A stretch of DNA of 64,000 nucleotides from DASQDN01 sp963833675 (GCA_963833675.1 CAWHYW010000021.1:57659-121658), one strand, 5' to 3'. Shown: positions 28,688 through 38,319, counted from the stretch's first letter. Program-made: numbers and translations. The notes: a model not told the origin generated them from the letters alone.

Positions 28688-29581
28688 TCAGGAGGAAACC
28701 TGATCTCTCACCAGCTCGCCGAATAACTCCGGTCTGCGAGTGCGAAGCATGTAGTTGGCTAGCGACCGCTCTCGCGCCAGCAGCATAGGATCGAGATCCG
28801 CGATGATCATCTCCTCTCGCACGCGCTCCGTTTGAGAACTCGCCAGCACTTCGCCGTCCGGACCCCAGATCAAAGCTACTCCCGCGTGGTGAGGTTGGTT
28901 CTCATGATCTTCGGGATAGCTGTCCAGAGTTCCGGCCCGACCCGCTTGATCGGTCAGCACAGCGAAACAGGAGTTCTCACGAGCCCTCAGCGCATAAACT
29001 GCAACGAAATTGTGGGAATGCCGGCGTGCGGCTGACTCACCTTCAGGTGTGTCTGGCCAAGGCTTGAAACGTGCGGCGTGCGGCATCAGGATCACTTCAG
29101 CTCCGCGCAGAGCCAGCACCCGAGCTATCTCAGGAAACTGATTGTCGTAACAGATGACCGTACCCACTTTACAGCGGCCGATATCGAATACGAAAATGTC
29201 CCGTCCGCCCTTGTAATAATTCGCCTCATCGCGCGACAGGTGCAGTTTTCGCTGCTTTCCGATGAACCCATCGGGTCCGACCAGCACCTGAGTGTTGTAA
29301 ACGATATCGCGTTCCTTCTCACTAAGTCCGACGGAGAGCACCAAATGATGACGCCGGGCCAAGTCAGTCAGCTTGCGCGTGCTCGGGCCATCCGGCACGG
29401 ATTCGGCCAATTCCCAGGTAGTCGGGGTACAGTGGCCATGCACCACGAGTTCGGGGAACAACACAAGATGGGCGTTCGCCGCCGCGGCGCGCGCGCACCA
29501 GCCGTCGATGGCCTCCAGCACGTGGTCCGGTTGGCCCAGAAGCCCATTCATACTCACCGCCGCAACGCGGGTCGGTTGCAT
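28688..29581 (-). CDS. carbon-nitrogen hydrolase (nitrilase superfamily)
   Basis: 297 residues, intact. The Glu-Lys-Cys triad is visible: Glu44 in VLFPELVVHGH, Lys112 in QRKLHLSRDEANYY, Cys144 in TVICYDNQFPE. The family cleaves nitriles or amides in the cytoplasm. Lack of an NAD synthetase or acyltransferase extension and the sequence around Cys (CYDNQFPE) fit a stand-alone amidase of the aliphatic amidase/N-carbamoylase sort; the substrate is not set. It is divergent from the large hybrid kinase with a 119-bp gap. Confidence 0.82.
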   Translation of the reverse strand: MQPTRVAAVSMNGLLGQPDHVLEAIDGWCARAAAANAHLVLFPELVVHGHCTPTTWELAESVPDGPSTRKLTDLARRHHLVLSVGLSEKERDIVYNTQVLVGPDGFIGKQRKLHLSRDEANYYKGGRDIFVFDIGRCKVGTVICYDNQFPEIARVLALRGAEVILMPHAARFKPWPDTPEGESAARRHSHNFVAVYALRARENSCFAVLTDQAGRAGTLDSYPEDHENQPHHAGVALIWGPDGEVLASSQTERVREEMIIADLDPMLLARERSLANYMLRTRRPELFGELVRDQVSS

Positions 29582-29700
29582 CGCAGTTCCTCGCTTTCCT
29601 CGTCTTGCAGGTTTAGATGCCTACTGAACAGGCTACGGGAATTGAGCCGATACCTCAACTGCTTGCCTTTCGGTAGGAGTAATCTGGTCAGAACGAAGCC

Positions 29701-32700
29701 ATGACGATAGCAAAACGCCTTGCACTCCTACTCGCGGTACCGATCCTCGTTCTCGTCGGTCTCGGCATCTTCGTCGTCTACGAGTTGAACGTCATCGAAA
29801 GGAAAAGCCGGTTTGTGGGAGAAAGTCAGGTTGAAAGCCTGGCAGCGCTCGGAAACATTTCCAGCCGTGTCACCGAGATGAGGGTCGGCATCCGTAACGA
29901 GCTTCTGGACGAGCCAGCTGCTGAAAAGTCCATGAACGCCGAAGATCTTCGGAAGAACGCGGCAGAATTAAGGCGTCTCGTGGGTCAGTACGGGGATACG
30001 TTGATCACAGACAATACGGACCGAAGACTCTATAACGACTTCCGAGAGCTCGCCGGACAATGGACAGGTGAAGCCGAAAAACTTCTCTCGTTGAATGAAT
30101 CAGGCAGACGAGCCGAGGCCCGGAATGCAACTCTCAGGGGGTCGTTTCCTGAGATTGGCCGGCGCATTAACGACCTCCTTGCCGCATGGATCGGCCACAA
30201 CGAAAAACTCGCGCACGAAGCGAGTAAAGAGACGCTTGCCGCGATAGTAGAGGCCGAATGGAGGTCTGTTATAGCTATCGTCGTTGCCATGCTATTATCC
30301 GGAGTCCTAGGTTACTTAACGTCTCGCAGCATCGTTTACCCAATTCGGAGCCTGCAGACATCTGTCAAGACGATAGCCGCCGGAGACTATCAGCAGACCG
30401 TGCCTTATACGCGGTCGGTCGGCGAAACCGGCGATCTGGCGCGATCTATCGACATCCTCAAGCAGGGCGCATCCGAAACCGCCGAACAGCGTTGGGTGAA
30501 AACGAACATGGCGACGATCAGCGCGGAGTTACAACGTGCGGAATCGCTCTCGGATTTTGGACAGAGGCTCCTTTCCGGACTCGTGCCGCTGCTGGGCGGT
30601 GGCGCTGCTGGATTCTATGTATTCGATGCTGAACTTGGCCAGCTTCGGCGTATCGCCAGCTACGGAATTTCCGAAGTAGCCAACATCTCGGAATCGATAG
30701 CACTGGGAGAGGGTCTCGTTGGTGAGTGCGCCAGACAACGCGCGTGCGCGTCGCTCACCAATCTTCCTCCGGACTATCTCCGCATTACCTCCGGATTGGG
30801 AGGATCTACCGCCGTACAAGCCGTCGCGTATCCATTGACAGTGCAAGACGACCTGCTCGGCGCTGTCGAGTTCGGCTCGTTCCGGGCACTGGCCGCGAGC
30901 GAGCGGGCACTGCTCGACGAACTGCTGCCCGTAGTGGCGTTAAGCCTTCAGGTCCTCTCTCGCAACATCGAAACGCAACAATTGCTCGCGCAAACTCAGG
31001 AACAGGCGCACCAGTTGGAAGAGCAGGCAGTGGCGATCAGAGTCCGCAGCCGTCTCGATTGCATGCACTCCGAAATCGGGGCTGCGCTGGTCCGGTCGCA
31101 GGAATTCAGCGACACTCTGCGTGAGTGCGCGGAGGCCATCATGCGAGGCGTCAACGGAGCGTTCACTCGCATCTGGATGGTTGAGCCGGGAACAGATACA
31201 CTTGTGCTCTGTACGAGTGTCGGCCTGTACACTCACCTCGATGGAAAGCATTCGCGAGTCAAGATAGGCGAGCAGAAGCTCGGCCGAATCGCGGCTTCAG
31301 GGCAAGCCCTCGAAACGAATTCGATTCAGACCGAGCCGGATGTCGATACAGTCTGGGCAAAGCAGCAGGGAATTCTCTCGTTTGGCGGCTATCCGCTCAT
31401 AGTCCAGGATCAACTGGTAGCCGTTATCGTGACATTCGCTAAGCAACCCTTGTCGGAGGTCGAGTTCAAAGCATTGGCAGAAGCGGCGCGCCGTATCAGT
31501 CTGGGCATTCAGAGGCGACGGACAGAGGAGGAACTCCAGGCCGCGAAAGTGAAAGCCGAGGAGGCGACCGAGGCTAAGTCGATGTTCCTTGCCAACATGA
31601 GCCACGAGATTCGAACGCCGATGAACGCGATCATCGGTATGACTCACCTCGCTCTGAAAACTGAGCTCACGCCGAAGCAGCGTGATTACCTCGGTAAGGT
31701 ACGATCGGCGGCCGGCGCGCTCCTGGGAATTATCAACGACATTCTCGATTTTTCGAAGATCGAAGCGGGCAAGCTCGATATCGAAAATGCAGAATTCCGA
31801 TTTGAGGATGTCCTCGAGAACCTATCCACCGTCGTCGGTCAGAAAGCACATGAGAAGAATCTAGAGTTTCTTATATCCGCGCAACCGGATATTCCCCCCA
31901 ATCTCGTCGGCGATCCATTGCGGTTGGGACAGATCCTCATCAATCTCGTAAATAATGCTGTAAAATTCACGGAACGCGGCGAGGTAATTGTCGTAGTGAG
32001 CGTGGAAGAGAAGGATTCGGGCAGAGTCAAATTGAGCTTCTCGGTACGTGATACGGGTATCGGGATGACTCCGGAGCAAGCCTCGCGCCTGTTTCAGCCG
32101 TTCACCCAGGCCGATACCTCCACGACGCGCAAATTCGGCGGTACCGGGCTCGGACTTTCTATCAGTAAACGGCTGGTCGAAATGATGGGCGGGAACATCC
32201 GGGCGGAAAGTGCGCCTGGAGTGGGCAGCACCTTTGTGTTTACCGCATGGTTCGGCCTCGGGGCGGCAGAGCAGGAACGCAAGAGCTTTATTCCGGATCT
32301 CGCTGGAATCAGGGCGCTCGTGGTAGACGATAACGCGCAGGCGCGCGAGATCCTCAGCGATGGGTTGCGCGCTTTCGCGCTGCGAGCCGACGCTGTGGCA
32401 TCCGGTCGGGAAGCGATCCAGGCGCTAACTGACTCGGATTCGAACGACCCTTATCAACTGGTTCTAATGGACTGGCACATGCCTGGTATGGATGGGTTGC
32501 AGGCTAGCGCAGTCATCCGGCGCGACCTGGGGTTGAAGAACACACCCCGGATCGTCATGGTAACGGCATTCGGTCGCGAGGAGATTCGCGCTCAGGCCGA
32601 ACAGGTCGGAATCGCCGCGTATTTGACCAAACCGGTTAATGCATCGGTGCTCTATGACACCTTAATGGACCTCTTCGGTGATGCACGTGTGGACGCACAC

Positions 32701-33795
32701 GGCGAATCCCGTCGTGCCGCCGAATCGGCCGAATACCAGGCGCGGGGCCTTCGTGTCCTGCTGGTGGAAGATAACGAAATGAATCAGCAGGTCGCCACCG
32801 AACTACTGGAGAGCGCGGGAGCCGTCGTTACTGTTGCCGATCACGGCGGAATTGCTGTGAAACTCCTCCAGGAAGGGCCACAACCACCACCGTTTGATAT
32901 CGTGCTGATGGACCTCCAAATGCCCGAGATGGATGGTTTGACGGCCACCCGCCTGCTGCGGGCCGACGCGCGCTTCAACGATCTTCCTATCGTCGCCATG
33001 ACTGCCCATGCGCTCGTCGAAGAGCGCGAGCGCTGTCTCCAGGCAGGTATGAACGATCACGTTACCAAGCCGATCGACCCTGATGCGCTGTTCGCTGCCC
33101 TCGCGCGATGGACTAAGCCGAGTGAAATCGCGCCTCCTGTGTCCTCGGAACCCGAGCCATCAATTGATGAGGCGGCAATACCGAATATAGAAGGTGTTGA
33201 CGTAGCCGGAGCCTTACGGCGGGTAGCGGGAAACAAACGTCTGTACCGGAGTTTGCTGGAGCAATTTGCATCTAAACAGGCCGATGCCGACGTGAAAATC
33301 AGCGCCGCGCTCGAGAACCGGGATCGGGCTTCCGCCGAGCGGCTCGCGCACACCCTGAAGGGCATTGCCGGAAACATTGGAATCGGGCCAGCGCAGGCGG
33401 CTGCAGCGAAGCTGGAAAAGGCGATCCGTGAGGATGACGATTCCATCGCCGGATCTCTCGCCGAATTGAAGTCGGTCCTGGGACCGCAAGTGAGCCGAAT
33501 CCGGTCCGCTTTCGGAACTGCGACACTAGCGGCTGCGGCTCCGGGCGGTTTCCGGGCCGACACGGCTGCTGCCGCAGTCACCAGGCTCTTGTCGTTGATT
33601 GAGGCAAATGATGGAGATGCAGCCGATGCGGTCCGGGATGTCGCGTCCGTCCTAAGCGGGAGAGTCGAGGCTGGGCGTCTCGACGAACTCCGGGATTTCG
33701 TCAACGACTTCGACTTCGACAGCGCGCGAATGAAGTTAATCCAAATTGCCGGTGAATGTCATCTGAACGTGGGGCAACGAGATGACAACCAGTGA
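29701..33795 (+). CDS. hybrid sensor histidine kinase (HAMP-GAF-GAF-HisKA-HATPase-REC-REC-Hpt)
   Basis: 1364 residues, intact. Order: membrane segment 1 (about 7-27), a four-helix periplasmic sensor (to about 185), membrane segment 2, HAMP (about 208-260), GAF (about 285-410), coiled coil, second GAF (about 450-600), coiled coil, H box FLANMSHEIRTPMNAIIGM with His635, N box LINLVNNAVKFTERG, G boxes DTGIGMTPEQ and GGTGLGLSISKR. Two receiver domains follow with Asp924 (VLMDWHMPGMDG) and Asp1071 (VLMDLQMPEMDG), and an Hpt domain with His1217 (LAHTLKGIAGN). This is a full His-Asp-His relay in one chain. Its end overlaps the receiver-cyclase gene by 14 bp, naming that protein as the likely terminal receiver. 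Confidence 0.92.
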   Translation: MTIAKRLALLLAVPILVLVGLGIFVVYELNVIERKSRFVGESQVESLAALGNISSRVTEMRVGIRNELLDEPAAEKSMNAEDLRKNAAELRRLVGQYGDTLITDNTDRRLYNDFRELAGQWTGEAEKLLSLNESGRRAEARNATLRGSFPEIGRRINDLLAAWIGHNEKLAHEASKETLAAIVEAEWRSVIAIVVAMLLSGVLGYLTSRSIVYPIRSLQTSVKTIAAGDYQQTVPYTRSVGETGDLARSIDILKQGASETAEQRWVKTNMATISAELQRAESLSDFGQRLLSGLVPLLGGGAAGFYVFDAELGQLRRIASYGISEVANISESIALGEGLVGECARQRACASLTNLPPDYLRITSGLGGSTAVQAVAYPLTVQDDLLGAVEFGSFRALAASERALLDELLPVVALSLQVLSRNIETQQLLAQTQEQAHQLEEQAVAIRVRSRLDCMHSEIGAALVRSQEFSDTLRECAEAIMRGVNGAFTRIWMVEPGTDTLVLCTSVGLYTHLDGKHSRVKIGEQKLGRIAASGQALETNSIQTEPDVDTVWAKQQGILSFGGYPLIVQDQLVAVIVTFAKQPLSEVEFKALAEAARRISLGIQRRRTEEELQAAKVKAEEATEAKSMFLANMSHEIRTPMNAIIGMTHLALKTELTPKQRDYLGKVRSAAGALLGIINDILDFSKIEAGKLDIENAEFRFEDVLENLSTVVGQKAHEKNLEFLISAQPDIPPNLVGDPLRLGQILINLVNNAVKFTERGEVIVVVSVEEKDSGRVKLSFSVRDTGIGMTPEQASRLFQPFTQADTSTTRKFGGTGLGLSISKRLVEMMGGNIRAESAPGVGSTFVFTAWFGLGAAEQERKSFIPDLAGIRALVVDDNAQAREILSDGLRAFALRADAVASGREAIQALTDSDSNDPYQLVLMDWHMPGMDGLQASAVIRRDLGLKNTPRIVMVTAFGREEIRAQAEQVGIAAYLTKPVNASVLYDTLMDLFGDARVDAHGESRRAAESAEYQARGLRVLLVEDNEMNQQVATELLESAGAVVTVADHGGIAVKLLQEGPQPPPFDIVLMDLQMPEMDGLTATRLLRADARFNDLPIVAMTAHALVEERERCLQAGMNDHVTKPIDPDALFAALARWTKPSEIAPPVSSEPEPSIDEAAIPNIEGVDVAGALRRVAGNKRLYRSLLEQFASKQADADVKISAALENRDRASAERLAHTLKGIAGNIGIGPAQAAAAKLEKAIREDDDSIAGSLAELKSVLGPQVSRIRSAFGTATLAAAAPGGFRADTAAAAVTRLLSLIEANDGDAADAVRDVASVLSGRVEAGRLDELRDFVNDFDFDSARMKLIQIAGECHLNVGQRDDNQ

Positions 33796-34834
33796 AGAGA
33801 AAAAAACCATCCTGCTCGTTGACGACGCTCCCGCGAACATCCAGGTAGCGCGGGAGATTCTCAAGGACACGTATAAGACTCGTGTCGCGACCAGTGGCGC
33901 CAAGGCTCTGGAACTCGTAAAGGTAGCTCCTACACCCGATTTGATCCTGCTGGACGTAATGATGCCGGAGATGGACGGCTACGAAGTATGCGCCCGGCTG
34001 AAGGCTGACCCTGTCACTCGGGAAATACCCGTGATTTTTCTCACGGCCATGACTGAAGCCGCAGACGAGACTAAGGGCTTTGACGTCGGCGCGGTGGACT
34101 ACATCCATAAACCGTTTTCGCCGGCAGTCGTCATGGCGCGGGTGCAAACCCATCTGAATCTGCGGGAAACTCGCGAGCAGTTGGTCCGGGAGAAGCGTTT
34201 AGTCGATCAGCTCCTCGATAACACACTGCCTGCGGCCGCTGTCACCGAGCTCAAGGCGACCGGGAAAGTAGCTCCAAAGCGCTTCGAAAATGTTGCCGTT
34301 CTGTTCGTGGACCTCGTCAGTTTCACGTCGTTTTGCGACCGGCATACTCCAGAAGAGGTCGTGGGCAACCTCGGCGATGTTTTCGTCCTTTTTGAAGAGT
34401 CTGCGAGCCGAAACGGTCTGGAAAAAATAAAAACCATCGGCGACGCGTTTCTGGCGACGGCAGGACTGTTGCGTCCTGTTCCGAACCCTCTCGGAGCAGC
34501 TGTGAATTGTGCCTTACAGATACTCGCGTCCGCTCCTGGCGTCGGCGACGGCTGGCGAGTCCGCGCCGGGGTACACTGCGGACCGGTGATGGCTGGGATC
34601 GTGGGACGCGAACGCTATCAGTTCGATATTTGGGGTGATACCGTCAATGTCGCCTCCCGCCTGACGTCCGCCGCGTCGCCACAGGCGATTGCGCTCACGG
34701 AAGCTCAGGCACAACAACTGCAAGGGCTGAACTTTCATCCGAGAGGCGAGGTCGAGCTAAAAGGCAAGGGCGCCGTCCCCTTGGTCGAAGTTCTCGCATC
34801 AGCGGCAGATTCCGCCGGAGCGCAATCGCACTGA
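33782..34834 (+). CDS. response regulator with class III adenylate cyclase domain
   Basis: 350 residues. The receiver domain comes first (VDD at 13-15, Asp58 in LILLDVMMPEMDG, Lys110 in IHKPFSP), then a helical linker and a class III cyclase domain from about 168. Metal aspartates are in LFVDLVSFT (Asp177) and TIGDAF (Asp221). The lysine of EKIKTIGD and the Asp of FDIWGDTVNVASRL are the pair that select adenine, and the following Asn and Arg are present, so cAMP synthesis is predicted. It starts inside the last codons of the hybrid kinase, so the two are translationally linked. Confidence 0.9.
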   Translation: MTTSEEKKTILLVDDAPANIQVAREILKDTYKTRVATSGAKALELVKVAPTPDLILLDVMMPEMDGYEVCARLKADPVTREIPVIFLTAMTEAADETKGFDVGAVDYIHKPFSPAVVMARVQTHLNLRETREQLVREKRLVDQLLDNTLPAAAVTELKATGKVAPKRFENVAVLFVDLVSFTSFCDRHTPEEVVGNLGDVFVLFEESASRNGLEKIKTIGDAFLATAGLLRPVPNPLGAAVNCALQILASAPGVGDGWRVRAGVHCGPVMAGIVGRERYQFDIWGDTVNVASRLTSAASPQAIALTEAQAQQLQGLNFHPRGEVELKGKGAVPLVEVLASAADSAGAQSH

Positions 34835-34840
34835 CCCCGG

Positions 34841-36022
34841 CTATTCGATAACGACGACTCGCGGGAGCACATGATGAATGACGTAATTCGCAGTGTCCCG
34901 ATTATGCTGTTCGGGCTGGCGTTGTCCGCTGCTATCGCTCGCCCGTGACATCAAGGTCACTCGACCCGGCTGTATGGGCGCCTTCCATTCGTACTCCCAT
35001 CGCCGCCAGCTGAACCGTACGGGCTTGTCGATCAAGCGCGCCTTTGCCCACGTCTTTCCTGAATCGACGCTCACCTCGACTGTCTCCACGTCGGCATCGC
35101 CGGTCCAGGCGGCCCCGAACACGCGAAACGGAGTTCCGGCCTTTACAACCTCGTGCATGCCGGGCCTCGCGATTAGGCTCTTGACGCGCATCTCCCGCAA
35201 AGGCTGTCGGGTCGGTGTTCCCGTGCTGCGGTCCCAGTACGCGTAATCCGTCGTTTGCCAGTAACCCTGATATGTAGTTGGTAAAACCTGAATTCGCCTC
35301 AACCACTTCACCGAGCTCATTCCGTAATACCCGGGTACCACGGCCCGAATCGGAAACCCGTGGCTGACCGGCAATTCCTTCCCATTCATCTGATGCGCGA
35401 TAACCACCTCTGGCCGTCGAGCCTTCGCAATTGGAATACTTCGAGCGAACTCGATCGGTCCCGGCGGCTTCGGGTCCGACCTCGGTTCACCCCGATCGAC
35501 TCCCTCCAGAACCAAATCGACTGCATCGGCCTTCACGCCAGCGCGCTCAAGCAATGCGGCGAGCGGAACGCCGGTCCACACGGCATTGCTGACTCCTCCG
35601 AGTTCCCATTGGGCTCCGCCGGCCTGCGGAATCAGGAACACACGGCTGTTGCCGGCGCATTCCAATGTCGCCTGAACGGAATTGGAAGCCATCCGCCGTA
35701 GTTCGTCATAGCTTATCTCGAACGGTCGCTCCACTGCGCCCTCTACTTGCAGACGATGCGAAGCCGCATCCACCTCCGGGACAGCAAAATGACTCCGGAC
35801 ATAAAACAGTTCATTCGGCGTGATCGGTCCATCGAGCGAGGAAAACGGAAATTCCAGATTCTCGGGTTCCCGCTCGCGCATAATCATTGCGTTTGAAGGA
35901 GATTGCGCATCAAGCCGCAGGCCGTGTACGCCAAGCCCCAGCAACGGCGCGCCGCTCGCGATCCGCCGCAGAAAATCTCGCCGCTGCTCTCCCTTGTTGC
36001 TCCCGCTCAAAATCCTTTCCAT
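34841..36022 (-). CDS. molybdopterin-dependent oxidoreductase, sulfite oxidase type
   Basis: 393 residues from the ATG at 36022, chosen because it places a Tat leader (RRDFLRRIASGAPLLGLGVHG) near the N-terminus; an upstream ATG at 36124 adds an unlikely extension. The Mo-cofactor domain has the ligand cysteine in ATLECAGNSR and conserved HQMNGKELPVSHGFPIRAVVPGYYG split over the middle. The C-terminal Ig-like dimerisation domain ends in SDSSGQRQPEQHNRD. Sulfite oxidase-type enzymes oxidise sulfite in the periplasm with a cytochrome partner; no cytochrome gene is adjacent. It converges on the cyclase gene. Confidence 0.85.
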   Translation of the reverse strand: MERILSGSNKGEQRRDFLRRIASGAPLLGLGVHGLRLDAQSPSNAMIMREREPENLEFPFSSLDGPITPNELFYVRSHFAVPEVDAASHRLQVEGAVERPFEISYDELRRMASNSVQATLECAGNSRVFLIPQAGGAQWELGGVSNAVWTGVPLAALLERAGVKADAVDLVLEGVDRGEPRSDPKPPGPIEFARSIPIAKARRPEVVIAHQMNGKELPVSHGFPIRAVVPGYYGMSSVKWLRRIQVLPTTYQGYWQTTDYAYWDRSTGTPTRQPLREMRVKSLIARPGMHEVVKAGTPFRVFGAAWTGDADVETVEVSVDSGKTWAKARLIDKPVRFSWRRWEYEWKAPIQPGRVTLMSRASDSSGQRQPEQHNRDTANYVIHHVLPRVVVIE

Positions 36023-36103
36023 CTCGTTCAACGTAATGGCCTCCTGTAGTCGCTTCTCATAATTGCAAATCGAATTGGCCGGTTCCGTGCTTATGAACTT
36101 CCG

Positions 36104-36625
36104 ATGACCGGCAATATCGTGCACAGCACTAGTAGCGCGCTCGGAGTCGCCTTGATCATAGGAGCGTCCGAATTTTTAGCTGGCGATCGGCCAGTTTTGA
36201 TCTCCGGCCTCACTGTCGTTGCTTCAAGCGTGCTCACCTTTGCCTGGACATATCTCATAAGCTTTAGATACAGCGCGCCCCCGAAAGGCGAGTCTCCGAA
36301 CATCGGCGCGAATGCGCCTCAAAATCGAATCGCGCATCGTACATTGCATCGCATCAATCTCGCAACTGAGCACCTTGGCAGCCTTCTCATCGTCCTTCGT
36401 ATCGCCCGCGAATACAATCAGCCGGTCCCAACGGGAGTGCTGCACAACCTCACATTGGTAGATAAGGAGTTGCGCAGCCTGCAGCACGGATTAGAAGAGC
36501 ATCTAATGCGGCGAAAAGACTCTACCGACGACTGGCCGCAAACGGACACCGATGGACGTTTTGAGGCGCCTGAGTTGCCGATTAGGCGCTTGTTGGGAGC
36601 ACGTCAAGATGTCCGGTTTAATTAG
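36104..36625 (+). CDS. hypothetical membrane protein, 3' end altered by IS insertion
   Basis: 173 residues as it stands. The N-terminus has two hydrophobic segments (ALGVALIIGASEFLAG and VLISGLTVVASSVLTFAWTYLI), then a soluble helical part (HRINLATEHLGSLLIVLRIARE, LTLVDKELRSLQHGLEEHL). Not recognised. The IS element starts at 36591. The last residues after ELPIRR come from the IS. Joining across the element restores CGC-TGA, so the original protein ended exactly at ELPIRR and the insertion sits in its stop codon region. Confidence 0.55.
   Translation: MTGNIVHSTSSALGVALIIGASEFLAGDRPVLISGLTVVASSVLTFAWTYLISFRYSAPPKGESPNIGANAPQNRIAHRTLHRINLATEHLGSLLIVLRIAREYNQPVPTGVLHNLTLVDKELRSLQHGLEEHLMRRKDSTDDWPQTDTDGRFEAPELPIRRLLGARQDVRFN
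36575..36590 (+). repeat. 16-bp target-site duplication, left copy
   Basis: TTGCCGATTAGGCGCT directly abuts the left inverted repeat of the IS element. The identical 16 bp occurs at 38159-38174 against the right end. Confidence 0.9.
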
Positions 36626-36643
36626 CAAATGAACTGTCCGGTC
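36591..36643 (+). repeat. left terminal inverted repeat of the IS1202-like element
   Basis: It aligns with the complement of 38107-38158 over the whole length with one gap and about ten mismatches. Shared blocks include TGTCCGG (twice) and AGCAA.TGAA.TGTCCGGTC. Confidence 0.8.
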
Positions 36644-36856
36644 TTGCCATAGGTTACCGGGATCGATTAGGCTTCGGTCACCTGAGCGGAAAACAGAGCG
36701 CTGCTGGGAAGCAACTCGAGCGCCGACTCAGGGCCGGGATTGCGGGAGCGAGTTTAAGGCTCGCTCCGCTTCCAGCAATCCTGGCCAAAAGCGTTAAATC
36801 CCGGAGGTCTGGAGGCAGAGCCTCCAGTTTCAATCCAAGTCTTCTTCCGAATTGCG

Positions 36857-38090
36857 TTAGGCCGCCACCCGCTTCGAGAGTTTAGCGGTGTGTTTGCGTC
36901 TCGGCGATGCGAGTGGCAATCCATCGCCGGCATATTCGGTGATGAGCTGCGGACCATAGCGAATCGACACCCGTCCGTCCAAATGCTCGTGCACCGTCAC
37001 TGTTTGCCCGGCCAAGGTATCTTTCCATCGAGTCTTCTCCAACTGCAGGACACGATTGCCGATCACGACCGTGTTGTCTCGATTCACCATACGTTCGTGT
37101 TGCACGCTGAAGATCCAGTCCAGATCGCGACGGTGCACCCGTACAAACGCGGTGCCTTTCTGCGCCGCCTTCTCCATGAACTTGTGGTTGAACTCGGCAA
37201 TGTACTCGTTGCGTAGAAATTCATTCGCTTTGTGGACGTCAGTAATTCCGCGCAGCCGCAGCTCCTGCGGCAGGCGTCCCTGCCAGGTTCCGGAGTTACG
37301 CTCCATGCGACCGCGCGCCTGCGGTGAATACGCCGGGATCATTCGGATCCCGAGTTCCTGCAACGCTCGCCCCACCTGCGTCGGATGCGTCAGATCAACC
37401 CGCTCGCCCCGCCTCGGGGTGACAAAGAAATGGCCAGCGCGATCGCTGTACAACGAGCAGAAGACACCCTTGCTCTCGATGACCTCTCGTAACGCCATCA
37501 TGATCGTGCGCGTGCTTTCGGCTTCCATCAGTTGCGCGTAATAAATCTCGCTGGTCGCGTCGTCCAGCACTACAATCAACTCGTACTGGCGCTGGTCGCC
37601 AAACCAACGGTGTTTACTGCCGTCGATATGCAGCATCATTCCCGGCAACGGCCGCCGCGGTCGTCGCTTCCGATGGGAACCCGGCTTCTTGCGCTTCTTC
37701 ACCAGCCCCGCCTCTTGCAAGGCTGTCTTCACCCATGTGTAGCTGAAATGGATGTCGTGGACTTCGACAAGCTTCTCGTGAAAGTGCCGTACGTTGAAAT
37801 CAAAATACCGTTCCCGGTATAGTTGCAGCACCTGTTGCAGTTGCTCGACCGGCGCTCGTTTCGGGCTGGGACGCTTCTTCCGGCAATCCCATAAACCGCT
37901 GTAGCCGTGCTTCTGCCAACGATCTCGCCACCGTCGCATCGTACGGTCAGTCACTCCGATGATCTCAGCTGCCGCAATCCATGTCAGCTTGCCCGCCATC
38001 GCCTTCAAGATCACTTCCTGTAGTATTCATCATCCGCTCCATTTCTGCGGCCGGTATCTGCTGTTCGATGGCTTCCACATCCTTCAGCTT
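36857..38090 (-). CDS. ISNCY/IS1202-type DDE transposase, frameshift at N-terminus
   Basis: The main frame gives about 385 residues: a helix-turn-helix (WIAAAEIIGVTDRTMRRWRD), a basic linker, and a DDE integrase core with the acidic residues in MLHIDGSKHRWF, LYSDRAGHFF and GRMERNSGTWQGR, then a C-terminal beta domain (VLQLEKTRWKDTLAGQTVTV). The frame as read opens at a GTG (38014). The usual N-terminal lead (MERMM ... LQEVILKAMAGK) is present upstream in another frame, so a one-base indel near 38028 is likely. The enzyme cuts and joins the ends of the surrounding 1.57-kb element. Confidence 0.85.
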
Positions 38091-38106
38091 TTCCCACCCG
38101 CTCCTG

Positions 38107-38158
38107 GACCGGACAATTCACTTGCTGATTGCGCCGGACAACTCACATGCTACCGACA
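38107..38158 (-). repeat. right terminal inverted repeat of the IS1202-like element
   Basis: Complement begins TGTCGGTAGCATGTGAG and matches the left end. It lies directly against the second direct repeat copy. Confidence 0.8.
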
Positions 38159-38174
38159 TTGCCGATTAGGCGCT
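38159..38174 (+). repeat. 16-bp target-site duplication, right copy
   Basis: Identical to 36575-36590. The two bases that follow (GA) complete the TGA stop of the interrupted upstream ORF when the element is removed. Confidence 0.9.
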
Positions 38175-38176
38175 GA

Positions 38177-38204
38177 ATCACAGATTCTGCGAAAGATCTA
38201 TAAT
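38177..38204 (+). promoter_or_regulatory. likely hpf promoter
   Basis: A perfect TATAAT (38199-38204) has ATCACA 16 bp upstream (38177-38182) as a weak -35 box. It lies only a few bases from the IS insertion, so the upstream context of hpf has been replaced by the IS end. Confidence 0.4.
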
Positions 38205-38319
38205 GGCAGCCTGCGTGCACTTGTCTAAGCGAGCGATGACCGCAAAACAAAGTCCGATTGTCTTCACCGGGCGCACGGCGTGTCATCGCTCGCCATCAAT
38301 TCATCAAAGGACTGAAAAT

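Larger units (their letters stand above)
36591..38158. mobile_element. IS1202-like (ISNCY) insertion sequence, 1568 bp
   Basis: The element has imperfect 52-53-bp terminal inverted repeats: left TGTTGGGAGCACGTCAAG..., right (complement) TGTCGGTAGCATGTGAG.... Each contains two TGTCCGG blocks about 25 bp apart that may be transposase sites. One transposase gene fills the rest. It is flanked by identical 16-bp direct repeats. Long direct repeats with this transposase type recall the IS1202 family as known from memory; the family call should be checked. Identical direct repeats point to a recent insertion. Confidence 0.85.

Noticed and set aside
38150..38210. A dif-like Xer site beside the IS1202-like insertion
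   Set aside because: The reconstructed target and its flanks do not resemble two XerC/XerD arms closely enough; the TATAAT there fits a promoter better.
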